Assembly (NCBI GenBank): GCA_032622095.1
Contig: CP136066.1
Location: 53,410,609 to 53,474,608 of the forward strand
Direction of reading: 5' to 3'
DNA length: 64,000 nucleotides
Source: Siphonodentalium dalli
Taxonomy: Eukaryota; Mollusca; Scaphopoda; Gadilida; Siphonodentaliidae
This document shows positions 24,186-35,222 of the stretch, piece by piece. Position 1 is the first letter of the stretch. Each line of letters begins with the position of its first letter. The translations under genes and the position numbers were made by a program. The notes under the pieces were generated by a model. That model was not told the DNA's origin, did no database searches, and worked only from the letters and a program-made list of their open reading frames with translations.

Positions 24186-24850
24186 GTCCGCTCTTATGTC
24201 AACTACATTGCGAGGTGACCCTCAAGTGTGTGGGAGGGTGTGTGTGTGTGTGTGTGGTGCGTCCGCTCTTATGTCAGCTACATTGCGATGTGACCCTCAA
24301 GTGTGTGTGTTGTGCGTCCGCTGTTATGTCAGCTACGTTTCGATGTGACCCTCAAGTGTGTGTGTGGTGCGTCCGCTGTTATGTCAGCTACATTGCGATG
24401 TGACCCTCAAGTGTGTGTGTTGTGCGTCCGCTGTTATGTCAGCTACATTGCGATGTTACCCTCAAGGGTGTGTGTGGTGCGTCCGCTGTTATGTCAGCTA
24501 CATTGCGATGTGACCCTCAAGTGTGTGTGTTGTGCGTCCGCTGTTATGTCAGCTACATTGCGATGTGACCCTCAAGTGTGTGTGTGGTGCGTCCGCTGTT
24601 ATGTCAGCTACATTGCGATGTGACCCTCAAGTGTGTGTGTGGTGCGTCCGCTGTTATGTCAGCTACATTGCGATGTGACCCTCAAGTGTGTGTGTGGTGC
24701 GTCCGCTGTTATGTCAGCTACATTGCGATGTGACCCTCAAGTGTGTGTGTGGTGCGTCCGCTGTTATGTCAGCTACATTGCGATGTGACCCTCAAGTGTG
24801 TGTGTGTGTGGTGCGTCCGCTGTTATGTCAGCTACATTGCGAGGAGACCC
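24186..24850. repeat. 55-bp minisatellite, about 12 copies
   Basis: GTCCGCT recurs at 24186, 24261, 24316, 24371, 24426, 24481, 24536, 24591, 24646, 24701, 24756 and 24814. The core units are nearly identical, with a variable GT run between them. The open frames through it are by-products: 55 is not a multiple of 3, so the frame rotates each unit. Confidence 0.95.
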
Positions 24851-25218
24851 TTCTCGACTATTGTGCCTTGTGGGATGAAGCTGCACTATGGGCCGCACCA
24901 CAGAATGCCATTTTACATCTCAGTCATTTTAAATATAGTTAGATTTTAAAGCACCGGGACGGTTCGAAATCACCCCACACCTTATTCTTGATTATATACA
25001 TGTACCACACAATGTATCTCTGGTAAGAGGTGTGATGTCTGGGCAAAAATAAGTTTTTCAACCCACAAGAAAATTAGACATATTGTGCAAACTTGCACAT
25101 CAACAAACATCCACCGTGATTGCGGAGATTTCATCAATATTCCTATGGATTGGCAGTAATGTTGCTGTTATTTTTCAGAAAACTACGGAATTCCACTCAC
25201 GTATACGCACCACCACTA

Positions 25219-25234
25219 TTTATTCACATTTATT
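25219..25234 (-). terminator. Two AATAAA polyadenylation signals for the lectin gene
   Basis: TTTATT at 25219-25224 and 25229-25234 reads AATAAA twice on the minus strand, about 48-63 bp beyond the stop codon at 25282. Confidence 0.55.
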
Positions 25235-25281
25235 CATTTGAATATCCCTGTTTTTAGTCATTGATGTGCTACCCACAATGC

Positions 25282-25621
25282 TCAATTGTACTGACTTGAC
25301 ACTGTGGGGTAAATTTCGGAAAATATTGCAACCCACACTCCTAACTTTGGGGTGCAACCCGTATTGTAGCTTTGGTAGGTACCTTGTTTCTCACACATGA
25401 ATGGGTTGGTCATCTCACACGACTCGCTTGTGAATCGTGGGTTTCCATATGTTGCGAATTTGACGCACTGTTCCGTTGCCAGGTTATTGGGTTCGTCGGT
25501 TATCCAATTGGCACCTGCATACAATGAAGTCTGGAGAGCAGGAGAAACGAAATGACTATTCTCTGCATTCAATGACCCATCATGTTTCTCGGAAGTCCAT
25601 ATTCCTACATTTGAAATTCTC
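25282..25621 (-). CDS. C-type lectin domain, C-terminal half (terminal exon)
   Basis: On the minus strand the acceptor TTGTCAATTTCAG ends at 25622 and the frame runs to a stop at 25282-25284. The split codon AT|G joins the upstream exon at 26702 in phase. The exon shows the distal half of a C-type lectin fold: WITDEPNN (an EPN-type calcium/sugar motif), EQCVKF, ESCEMTNPFMCEK with the last two conserved cysteines. The usual WND before the third cysteine is replaced (PRFTSES), so calcium-dependent sugar binding is doubtful. After the domain a tail of about 30 residues contains one more Cys. A weak donor (GTACCT) follows the CEKQ codons, so the tail might instead be intronic. Confidence 0.75.
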
Positions 25622-25884
25622 CTGAAATTGACAAATGAAATGCGTCACTAAATTCACCCTCTGTGGACCTCATTCTGCAAATGACAGGCACACTAAACTC
25701 ATGCGATTTACATGGGACTTTGAAGTCGTGTACATGATATAAGATTCAACTGAAGTGAGCGAGGAGATATCTGCTACTCTGTCTTACACTCATGGGACGA
25801 CTCGAAAAATCAGATCAAGAACATGGTACGATGCGCGTTTAATTCTGCATGTTATCAGGAATTTGGCTAGAGGGTCTTTGGCAA

Positions 25885-26400
25885 GGACGTGATGACAGGG
25901 GTGGGTTTGAGGTTTTTGGTCAAAAGATTCCACCGTTGGAGATTTAATCATTTTTTTATAATTTTTTCTTACATTCTTTAACAATTCTTATCATTATTTC
26001 TTACATTCTTTAACAATATTTTATCCTTTTTTTTCCATTTTTTCTTACATTTTTTAACAAATATAAAAAATAATATAAAATTTGTTAGGCCAATGCATTC
26101 TCTTATATATGCGAGGCGATCTATGGTCGACTCGCATATATAAAAGAATGCACTAGCACAGGGTTTTCGCAACAACATTTGTTGGAAAGTTTACATTACT
26201 GAAATTGTTCGCAAATAGTTACTGGGGAATTTGTTGTTTTTATTCCAACACTAGCATATTTTTATACTTTTGGTAAATATTTTGGTCTGAATCAGTGAAA
26301 TGACCATCAGTTGGAGATTTTCCAAACTTAGTGGGGTGTTAGTTTGGAAATTTCCAACAGTTGGAAAGCTTGAGTTACCGACGTCCCTGCATGGTATTCG
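25885..26400. repeat. TTGGAAA-type repeat interrupted by a family D fragment
   Basis: GATGACAGGGGTGGGTTTGA to about 25947 and CAACAACATTTGTTGGAAAG from about 26170 are contiguous in the copy at 880-1330. Between them lies a family D T-rich tract and palindrome (26090-26157). This is a clean nested insertion inside the lectin intron. Confidence 0.65.
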
Positions 26401-26701
26401 GTTGGGCAGGCCTGGCCTTTTAAGGAAGGTGTTTGCTCCGGCTCCCCTAAGCTCTCCTCAAATCCAAATAAGGAGGGCGGCAATTGCTCTCCTGACTGGC
26501 CAAATATGGCTCTCCTAGATTAACTTTTCAACAAGTGAAATGAAGTACATGTAAATTACATTTTTGTCTTGAAATTAAGGTACAATCAGTTAAATCGTGC
26601 ATTGAATTTACACCATAATTCACTCCTACATTTTCAAAAGGCGAGGCCTGGGTTGGTGAAGATGTACACCGCCTTATAACTCAAAGGGTATATGTACTCA
26701 C

Positions 26702-26852
26702 ATGCTGGTGAGAGCATTCATATAAGAGGCCAAGTAGTCGTGCTCCTGTTGCGTTTCTATGGTAACTAGCGTCATCCCCAGTTGCTCGCAGCAATATTCT
26801 GCATCGTCCCTCCTCATCTGATTGCCAACATAAAGATATCTCATACTGGAGG
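26702..26852 (-). CDS. C-type lectin domain, N-terminal half exon
   Basis: The minus-strand acceptor CATGATTCCTTTGACAG ends at 26853, and the donor GTGAGT follows 26702. The exon encodes RYLYVGNQMRRDDAEYCCEQ then LGMTLVTIETQQEHDYL, the alpha-helix and first conserved Cys region of C-type lectins. It enters in phase 1 (two bases CC first) and leaves after AT, joined by G at 25621. The intron (25622-26701) holds an interrupted old repeat and a family D palindrome. Only 18 bp separate the acceptor from the edge of a family C element. The upstream exon is not adjacent; a signal-peptide exon at 46911-46986 would fit in phase. Confidence 0.75.
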
Positions 26853-26871
26853 CTGTCAAAGGAATCATGTG

Positions 26872-27122
26872 CAAGCCTTGAAATAGGGTGTCTGTCATTT
26901 GCAGAATGAGGTCCCCAAAGGGTGAATTTAGTGATGCTACCCCGCATAGCGGGCTAGCATCACCAAATTCACCTCTGGGGACCTCATTCTGCTTACAACT
27001 CAGTAGAATGAGGTTCCCAGAGGGTGAATTTGGTGATGCTAGCCCGCTATGCGGGGTAGCATAACTAAATTCACCCTCTGGGGACCTCATTCTACAAATG
27101 ACAGACACAATATTTCAAGGCT
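26872..27122. mobile_element. Family C double-palindrome element
   Basis: It is bounded by CAAGCCTTGAAATA and its inverse TATTTCAAGGCTTG, with GACAGACAC and ATTTGCAGAATGAGG inside each end. The centre contains two palindromes made of GAGGTCCCCAGAGGGTGAAT, GATGCTAGCCCGC and TATGCGGG words. Non-coding. Confidence 0.85.
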
Positions 27123-27129
27123 TGATCAT

Positions 27130-27735
27130 GTGTTTGATATTCAAAATTGGGACACAATCGATACCTATTTTCCTGATAAATTTCAGTTATAAATATGCTG
27201 TGCCAATGCATTCTCTTATATATGCGAGTCGACCATAGGTCGCCTCACATATATATATAAGAGAATGCATTGGCCGGACAATATTTTTTTTTAATTTTAT
27301 CTTACATTCTATAACAATTTTTTATCATTTTGTCTTATATTCTTTAACAGTTCTATCATAATGTTTTTTTTTTACATTCTTTAACAATTTTATCATCTTT
27401 TTTTTTATCATTTTATCTTAACATTCTTTATCAATCTTTAGCATTTTTTCTTACATTCTTTAACAATTTTGTATCATTTTTTTCATTTGTTATTATAAAA
27501 AATAACATAAAATTGTTAGGCCAATGCATTCTCTTATATATGCGAGGCGACCTATGGTCGACTCGCATATATAAGAGAATGCATTGGCACAGGATTTTTG
27601 CAAAAATTCAGGAAGCCCCAGCCATGAAAGGGTGCATTTTACCAACATCTATTAAATGGTTGAGGTTTGTTTGATGTTAAAAATCTGGACACAGTCGACA
27701 CCTATTTTCCTGATAAATTTCAGTTATAAATATGA
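27130..27735. mobile_element. Family D element between 66-bp direct repeats
   Basis: Palindromes at 27205-27272 and 27523-27588 enclose a TTTTATCATTTT-rich tract. The element is flanked by related 66-bp blocks (27130-27196 and 27668-27735) sharing CCTATTTTCCTGATAAATTT and CAGTTATAAATATG. Confidence 0.75.
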
Positions 27736-27754
27736 GTTTTTGACGATTACAGAC

Positions 27755-27970
27755 AAGCCTTGAAATAGTGTGTCTGTCATTTGCAGAATGAGGTCCCCAG
27801 AGGGTGAATTTAGTTATGCTACCCCGCATAGCGGGCTAGCATCACCAAATTCACCCTCTGGGACCTCATTCTGCTTAGGTGTAAGCAGATCGAATGAGGT
27901 CCCCAGAGGCTGCTAAATTCACCCTATGGGGACCTCATTCTGCAAATGACAGGCACACTATTTCAAGGCT
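27755..27970. mobile_element. Family C element
   Basis: Same ends and core as 26872-27122 (CAAGCCTTGAAATAGTGTGT to TTTCAAGGCTTG), with part of the second palindrome deleted. Confidence 0.8.
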
Positions 27971-28257
27971 TGATTACAGATTTTGTAATGTGCATTGTGA
28001 CTTTCCACAGCTCACGTACTAGTTTATCCCGTCATAAAAACGTTTATATGTTTCAAACAAATTTAAAACAAAACCTCTTTGAGTAATGACGTATGTTCCT
28101 GGTCCTATATTATTGAAGTCATGTTATAAATTGCCGTCCCGGAATGAAAAAGTTTCACATTTTCCACATAACGGAACGAAAAAGAACGTTCCTTTTCAAG
28201 CTTTTTAAAAAAAAAGGTAAAATTCAACTGCTTTGTCTCTGTTCCGTGTTGAAATTT

Positions 28258-28961
28258 GAAAACAACTGATAACATTTCTATATAAAGTATGGGCGGCCAT
28301 TCGGTCGGAAATTACATGAAATAAAAGTTAAGGTGGTTTGTGAAAACAATTACAATCTATTTCAAACCAATAATCTCCATTTTCAAACCAATAGTCGTTC
28401 TTGGATTCAATAAGAGACAATTCCGTTTTAATAGATATAGATTCATAATCAATGTTGTCCAATGCAAATTAATGTTCTATTTTAATTTAATAGTATGCAT
28501 TGTTCAACTAATATCTAATAAAAAACATTAGTACAGCATGGATCGCACATTCCGTTTCAATAGCGATATTTTCTTAATCAATGGACATATTTCAAACCAA
28601 TAGCCGATTTCCCACGATCAATGATTATCGTTATCAAACTAATAGACCTTATTGTCATTCTTATATTTATTAAATAGATATAAATTATCACCAATGTACA
28701 ATTAATGACGTTCTAATAGAACGGTTCTATTTCATTTCAATAGGTTTCGTATTTGAATCAATATCTAACAGCTAAAACTATTTCCGGTAATACTCAATGA
28801 TCGCAGTTGACATTTTAATAACTACCGTTTTCATAACCAATAACCAATTCTCGAATTAACGCTATGGGCGCCACCAGGCAAGTTGAAGATACTCGGTTCA
28901 TGTGACATATATAGATTATGTGGAAGACTTCGAAAACAACTGATAACATTTCTATATAAAG
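28258..28961. repeat. Interval bounded by a 30-bp perfect direct repeat
   Basis: GAAAACAACTGATAACATTT plus the next ten bases occur identically at 28258-28287 and 28932-28961. The 644 bp between is AT-rich, with degenerate CCAATAG/ATCAATG words about every 25 bp and no gene. Confidence 0.7.
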
Positions 28962-28975
28962 ACCGTTTTTTATTA

Positions 28976-30222
28976 AAGGCCCATTTAATTTTCGAGTCAC
29001 CGAATATTTTTTACAGTGCCTTGATATATAGAGGTCATAGAGAGTAATCAATTGGTTATGAGAAGTACGTCACCAAAAAGTCTCTCGCCTCGAGCGAATT
29101 ATTTAACGTAATTCTCGGACTTAATTGATTGCTTTATTTATTACACTTCTGCATCAAATCGGTTCGCCAAATATGATTAAAACACACATAATTAATGCAT
29201 GAAAGTCCCGATGCGGAGAAAGACCAACCATTGAAAATTCAGTCTAGATCAGTAAGCGACATAACGTCAATGACGTCACGAGAAATGACATATTACCCTT
29301 TTTAATTAACAACGTTTTTCAATGTAAATCGTGCATATGAGTCTAATAAACGGTTTTAATAACAATCTATGGTATAAAATGTAATTAAAATACTATAAGT
29401 AATATACCATTTGGAACGTCTGTGTCTCAGAAGGTGCCCATAGAGGAATAAATAGCTGAAATCACAGAAACATTTCCCCCGTTTCGCTTCCAGAATTTAA
29501 AAGAATTAAAACGGATATAGAGTTATTCTCCTTCCATTGGAAATAATAGACTTTGCAGTACAGACGAAGTAAATCGAAATTAAGCACAGAATATACGTCG
29601 GTACCTTGACAAAAACATGTTCATAGTTTATTACACCGGATAAGTTGACAATACAATGTTTTGGCGCTTCCTCTTTCAGATGGTATATAATATGTGACCC
29701 GCCATATCAAATCCAGGGGTAAGTCGGGATTTTTTTACCCTGTGCCAATGCATTCTCTTATATATGCGAGTCGACCATATGTCGCCTCGCATATATAAGA
29801 GAATGCATTGGCCTAACAATTTTTTACAATTTTAATAATTTTTTCTTGTATTCTTTAACAATTTTATAATTTTCACCCATACAGAGCCCCAGACAAACAT
29901 GAGCAGACGACACTCTTCTATATGCTTCTATATATGTGTGGGGCTCCCTGCAGGGTAATGGATGTTTTTTTATTTTATGTCCTAAAAATTGTAAGAAACA
30001 TTTATTGAAAAAAAAATGATAAAAAAATTGTTAGGCCAATGCATTCTCTTATATATGCGAGGCAACCTATGGTCGACTCGCATATATAAGAGAATGCATT
30101 GGCACAGGGTAAAAAAAATCCCGACTTACGACTGGATTTGATATGGCGGGTCACATATGGTATATGTTGTATAATGTGATATGGGGTCATGGGGATTCGA
30201 AAATTAAGTGGGCCTTTAATAG
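28976..30222. mobile_element. Family B element with internal insertions
   Basis: TTAAAGGCCCATTTAATTTT at the left and TTCGAAAATTAAGTGGGCCT at the right are family B ends. Middle words (CTGTGTCTCAGAAGGTGCCC, GGATAAGTTGACAATACAAT) match the copy at 54860-55321. It is interrupted near 29045-29340 and by the family D element at 29695-30153. Confidence 0.7.
29695..30153. mobile_element. Family D element with 22-bp inverted ends
   Basis: The ends TGACCCGCCATATCAAATCC and GGATTTGATATGGCGGGTCA are inverted copies. Inside are palindromes 29747-29813 and 30035-30101 and a centre with a CCCATACAGAGCCCCAGAC to GTGTGGGGCTCCC foldback. It is inserted into family B sequence. A sister copy is at 60308. Confidence 0.85.
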
Positions 30223-30231
30223 TTAAATTAA
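30141..30231. repeat. 91-bp direct repeat, left copy
   Basis: Identical base for base to 39795-39885. It comprises the right inverted end of the family D element and the right end of family B. The partner begins directly after the LINE poly(A). Confidence 0.9.
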
Positions 30232-30429
30232 CAGGAACAATCAAATATACCCACAGCTGGTGATCCAGGAATTCTGACATTCAAATTAGTACTAGGATTA
30301 TGTTAGTGGTTTCAGATAGATACAAAGTTTTGTTTCATAAATACAAAGTGCTTCACGTATATATAACCATTTATAACAATTGGTATATATATACGGTCAA
30401 AAACAATTAACACTTAAACTGAGACAAAT

Positions 30430-30620
30430 GTTTTATACAGTATTGCTCTAGATAGTCGACTCCTTTGCCGAGGCTGGGTTGTGGGTTGTTTTTCGGGATG
30501 TTGCTTTTTGTCATTCACCGGAGAGCTCTCATAGAGAGCTTTCCGTTGAGTGGCGGCAGGCCATGTTTTCCGACTGGCCGGGTCCTGGGGAGTTGCCCAT
30601 GATTCTGTTCTGGTTGGGGG
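30430..30620. repeat. GC-rich hairpin module, copy 1
   Basis: CGGAGAGCTCTC (30519-30530) pairs with GAGAGCTTTCCG (30534-30545). The flanking words GTTGTGGGTTGTTTTTCGGG and CTGGGGAGTTGCCCATG recur in copy 2 at 33740-33910. An adjacent block (30640-30800) resembles 33384-33510. Confidence 0.75.
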
Positions 30621-30889
30621 GTCGATTGTTTGGAGCATTACTGTATGTACATGTAATACGTGTATATGATTGACAAACATAATAAGCACGCGATGTCATG
30701 AAATAATATTGCTCTTATCTATTTTATTGAGAATGAATATTTATATCTTTTTTAATATATCCACTCAAATAATTCCTATAAATAGAACGGTTGTGTATAT
30801 ACATCCAATATGAGCGAGAACCATGTGTAACAAGTGGTATATACAAAGTTAAAATCAGATACATTTAAGGATTACAATTGAGGCAAACG

Positions 30890-33000
30890 TTTTTTATGTT
30901 TACCCATATCATAGTATGGTAAACATAGTGTCGTTGCCCGGATTGACCACTCGTCGTTAGTCCGTCCGTCCGTCCGTCTGTCTGTCTGTCTGTAGACACT
31001 TTACGCATGGTGCGATAACTCGAACATTTTATATCTGATCGGAACCAAATTTTGTATATGAATTTGTCAGCACCAAATACAGATCGAGTTCGAATATGGG
31101 TTCGATCCGATATTTTTCAATGGAGTTATGGCCCTTTTTCGACTTAGAATTCATGCATGCTGCCATAACTCAAATTTTTTTATCTGATCGGAACCAAATT
31201 TGGTATGCGAGTTTCTCAACTCAAAATACAGATCGAGTTTGAATATGGGTTATATCCAACATTTTATACCAGAGTTATGGCCCTTTTTCAACTAAGAATT
31301 GAACAGATAACCATAGCAGTCTACAATTAATTACCAGTGGTATCAGTTTAGCTCTGAGAGCAGTAAATCTGTATTATGGGAATTAGAGTTATTTTTTACT
31401 CCCATGTTTATGATGACACACTCCTCACCTGTATAGTTTTTGGTATCGATCGGTTGATCGGTTTAGAAATTATTAACACTTTGCATCCGCACATACATGT
31501 AGGCATGAGCTATCCGATGCTGTAACCAAATTATTTTTTGTCCGATTGTTTTCATATTTGATATGTAGGTTTATAATGACACACCCCTCACCTGTTTAGT
31601 TTTTGGTATCGATCGGTTGATCGGTTTAGAAAATAATTAACCCTGCACACAAATGCTATCTGATCCATCTAAGTCAAACTGTTTTCTTCTGATATGCCTC
31701 ATATTTCTTACCAAGGTTTTTCTTATCACGTTCTTTATCTGTATGGTTTTTGGTATCGTTTAATTAACCCTTTTCAAACTTATGTTTACTTAGAACTCAA
31801 AACATTTTTCATCTGATCTACACCAAATTTGGTACATGTGGTCCTCACCCCGAAATACAGATCAAGTTCAAATTTGGGTTTGATCCGATATATTTTAACA
31901 GAGTTATGGCCCTTTATAATTCAAGTAATTTACTACCTATTGTATATGCCCTGTGAGAATTTAAGACAAACAACTTTACACAGTAATCTGCTTTATTGGG
32001 ATCAGAAAATGACACTGGATACTCTTTGCTAAACCACTGCTGCTCCCAGAGCTGTCAAATTTAAGTGATTGATGATACTTTACTCCAGTTTGTGTGCAAT
32101 AGTAATTTAACCCAACCTGTTGAAACATGTTCATGGCATTAATACAAATAGTCCATTGTCCATGTGAAGGATTTTCTGGAGCATGGCTGTTTAGAGAATT
32201 GTTGTTTACAGAGACACTGTTGTCTTATCTTGAGAAAACAATTTATCCACACATTAGTTCCATCATATGATGTCATTGAAAATAATTAACACTCTCCACA
32301 CATCATATGTTCATTCTCCTATTCTATGTCCAGGTTGATCGTGATCCACTTTTCACTTGCATGTATTTCAGGATTAAAATTAACCTATTCCATAGACACA
32401 TCATATCTGATACGCAGATTTTAAATTATCTCTTTCGCCTAAGTCAGGTTCACTAAGAATTTATATTAATTATAAGCCACCAATTGAATATTCATCATTT
32501 GAGGATATATCTTATTTTGAAATTCCCTCTATTGCATTTGGGCTGCAGGATAATAATAATGGTTCTGGTATTCTTGAAGCTGACTTTTTGGTCAAATATT
32601 TTTCACCCAATCACTTTTATAATCTCATTCAGGTTGATTGTGATACATTCTTCATGTGTATAGATTTTGGTATTGATTGAATGGTTTTGAGAATATTAAC
32701 CCAATATTTAATAATATTTCTGCTGTTACATACATTGTATCTTTCCAATGATCAGCTTAGAATAAAATTAACCATAGGTACATGTATACTGTACGCGATC
32801 CAATGTTATGACTCTAATATTTTCAATTTGACCCTTCTCATATCTCTCCTTTAGTTATCTGATAATTCTGTATTAAAATATTTTATATCCAACCATTATC
32901 AATCATATTTAATATCAAGGTCTATACACCCCTCACTTATATAGATGTTCAGGTGTTTGTTGGTCTCTAATCTCAATCATCCCATAACTTTTACTATGCA
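30890..33000. repeat. Degenerate tandem repeats with a GTCC/GTCT microsatellite
   Basis: The microsatellite is at 30958-30994. Units with CTGATCGGAACCAAATTT, AATACAGATCGAGTT and GAGTTATGGCCCTTTT occur near 31035, 31180 and 31815. Units with ACACTCCTCACCTG and TTTTTGGTATCGATCGGTTG occur near 31420, 31580 and, more decayed, to about 32950. No gene is seen. Confidence 0.75.
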
Positions 33001-33739
33001 GCTAACACAACAACATAATATGTTATGACTCAGGTTCCATTGTAAGAATTAAATAAATAGAGTTATTATGATGTTAATATTGTAACAATTATATCTTTAA
33101 CAGCTATGGTGCATCTGTCTGACTGTGTTTGGGTATAATTATCTTTATCAATCTATCACACATACATGTATCTCTGTTGGAGTGACCGAATAGGTTGAAA
33201 TCGAATGTCATATCCATCTTCCTATTGTGTTTAAATGAGCAAGTTGCTCAATATGTCTGATTCCACTATGAAACTAATAAATAATAGTACGCTGTGAATT
33301 GTTGAAATTCTTGCACTCATAAAAAGATCGCTATCGCCAAGGTATGGGTTAAACATCTGCCGATCGTGATCGGCCTCTCGTTATCTACATGTATACGTGT
33401 ATGCTGAAAAAACATAATAAAGACGCGAAATCATGAGCATAATCTTGCTCATATTTATTCTATTGTAGAATGAAGTGATATATGCTGTTCATATATCCAC
33501 TCTAATGGACACAAAAAAATATCTGAAACCACATGATATAATCACCGTATACTCATATTTCTTTAATTGGCGAATGATTTGACATGTTTGTGTTTAAACA
33601 CCAAATATACCACAAATCACACACATTTCAGCAAGATAAACATGGTAATTACGACTTGTATCCAAATTCAATACGTGGAAAAAAAAACATACAGTGCAAA
33701 TTATGATGTGATATGTGCTGAGCAAAAAACATGTACAGT

Positions 33740-33910
33740 AGTGCTCGAGGTATGTGGTCCTTTAGCCGCGGCAGAGTTGTGGGTGGTTTTTCGGGATTTG
33801 GTCGGGGTGTGGCTTGTTGTTAATCGGAAGGCTCTCCCCGAGAGCTTTCCGATGGGGGCGGTGGGCCGCGTTTCCGACTCGGTCCTGAAGAGTTGCCCAT
33901 GGTTCTGTTG
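33740..33910. repeat. GC-rich hairpin module, copy 2
   Basis: ATCGGAAGGCTCTC (33823-33836) pairs with GAGAGCTTTCCGAT (33840-33853) around a CCC loop. The flanks match copy 1. The 142-codon frame at 33567-33995 runs through this module and is not considered a gene. Confidence 0.75.
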
Positions 33911-33959
33911 CTGTACATTGCCATATATGTATTCCATATTAATTATTGACAGTTGGATC

Positions 33960-34082
33960 TGTGTGGACGCTTTGACCGACATGGCAGATATTTGATCCTA
34001 GGACCGTAGCACGTCAGACCTCCAGCCTCACGTGCTGTGGTGGTTGGACCCAGAGTGTCATGTCGACTGAAGCGTTCACACA
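33960..34082. repeat. Imperfect palindrome module 1 of 4
   Basis: TGTGTGGACGCTTTGACCGA is mirrored by TCGACTGAAGCGTTCACACA. An inner pair around GTAGCACGT and CACGTGCTGTGG makes a roughly 123-bp cruciform-capable unit. Related modules lie at 34294, 34599 and 35101. Confidence 0.75.
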
Positions 34083-34293
34083 ATAAAGTAATTCTATATA
34101 AATTAATGAATAATACAATTGGGATATACTCATAATTATATAATAATCAAGATGTACATGGCAATTATGACTTGTATCCAAATACAATACTTGAAAAAAT
34201 GAACGCATTGCAAATTATGTGGTGATGTGTGTTGAGCAAAATGCATATACATTGCCATATTTGTATTCCATGTCAACTATTACCAGTTGGATT

Positions 34294-34416
34294 TGTGTGG
34301 ACGCTTTGACCGACATGTTACGCTTTTGATTCTGGGATCATAGCACTTCAGACCTCCAGTATCACGTGCTGTGGTGACTAGATCCAGAATGTCACGTCGA
34401 CTGAAGCGTTCACACA
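34294..34416. repeat. Imperfect palindrome module 2 of 4
   Basis: Same outline as module 1 (TGTGTGGACGCTTTGACCGA to CGACTGAAGCGTTCACACA), about 334 bp downstream. The upstream linker is shared too (GACTTGTATCCAAA, ATGCAAATTATG-type words). Confidence 0.75.
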
Positions 34417-34598
34417 ATGACGTACTTCTATATAAAGTATGAATGATACAATTGGGATATACTCATAAGGGACGTCATCTCATGTTATACCATGACAATT
34501 GCGACATATTCATAATTATATAATTAATACATGTGAATTATGTGTGAACAATTTGTGATCACATACGTTGGAGTTGCGTGAGCCTTCATTTCGTTTTT

Positions 34599-34703
34599 GG
34601 TGCGCACGTTGTTTCGGCATCGTAGCGGTTGAGGCCTCTCATGGCCTCACCTGCTGTGATGACTGGATCAGGCGTGCCATATCGACTGGAGCGTTTCGCA
34701 CAA
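34599..34703. repeat. Imperfect palindrome module 3 of 4
   Basis: A more diverged version: GCGCACGTTGTTTCGGCAT at the left, ATCGACTGGAGCGTTTCGCA at the right, with an ACCTGCTGTGATGACTGGAT centre. Confidence 0.6.
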
Positions 34704-34814
34704 TAATCTGATTGTGTATTTATAACGGTACTATGTCTGAACTAAATAAATAAAAACGACGTGACGATACTACACATTCGGTTACGACAACAATACTGAG
34801 ACTCATTTAGACAG

Positions 34815-34925
34815 AACGGCACGGGTGTGTGAGCTGGCTGACGTGGTTGGGGTGCTGTTGTGACGGTGAAACGAGAATCATAGGTTCGATTTTCACCTCA
34901 CGGTGTGCTATGTGCTATGGCGTTA
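34815..34925 (+). repeat. tRNA-derived SINE-like unit
   Basis: TGGCTGACGTGG at 34835-34846 resembles a polymerase III A box, and GGTTCGATTTT at 34883-34893 a B box, about 37 bp apart. The rest does not fold convincingly as a cloverleaf, so it is called a tRNA-derived repeat rather than a tRNA gene. Confidence 0.45.
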
Positions 34926-35100
34926 GCACTTTCACGCAGCTGTGTTGTTCTGTGTTTATTGCACACTTAGAATATATGCAATAAATGGCTATATTAGAGC
35001 GGTATACTCAAACATTTTAATTGTGTAGACATGAATGATATTCAAAGCGACGTGATGTCATCTCATGATATGGTCCACACACTATAAATAAATCGGATAA

Positions 35101-35222
35101 TGTGTCATCGCCTTTGTCGACATGACACTTGTTCGACCCCACTATTGTAGCACTACAGGCACCCAGCCTTATGTGCTGTGATGGAGGGGTCGAACGTGCC
35201 ATTCCGGCTGGAGCGTTCACAT
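35101..35222. repeat. Imperfect palindrome module 4 of 4
   Basis: CATCGCCTTTGTCGACATGA at the left and GGCTGGAGCGTTCAC at the right, with a CTTATGTGCTGTGATGG centre. It lies about 230 bp before the ORF2 start. Confidence 0.6.

Noticed and set aside
24112-24949. Overlapping repeat proteins (LLCQLHCDVTLKC type)
   Set aside because: They are readings of the 55-bp minisatellite in rotating frames, with no start or splice context.
33567-33995. 142-codon frame as a possible LINE ORF1
   Set aside because: It contains no zinc knuckle, coiled coil or RRM-like sequence, and overlaps the GC-rich hairpin module.
34815-34925. Functional tRNA gene
   Set aside because: A and B box-like words are present, but acceptor and anticodon stems cannot be paired.
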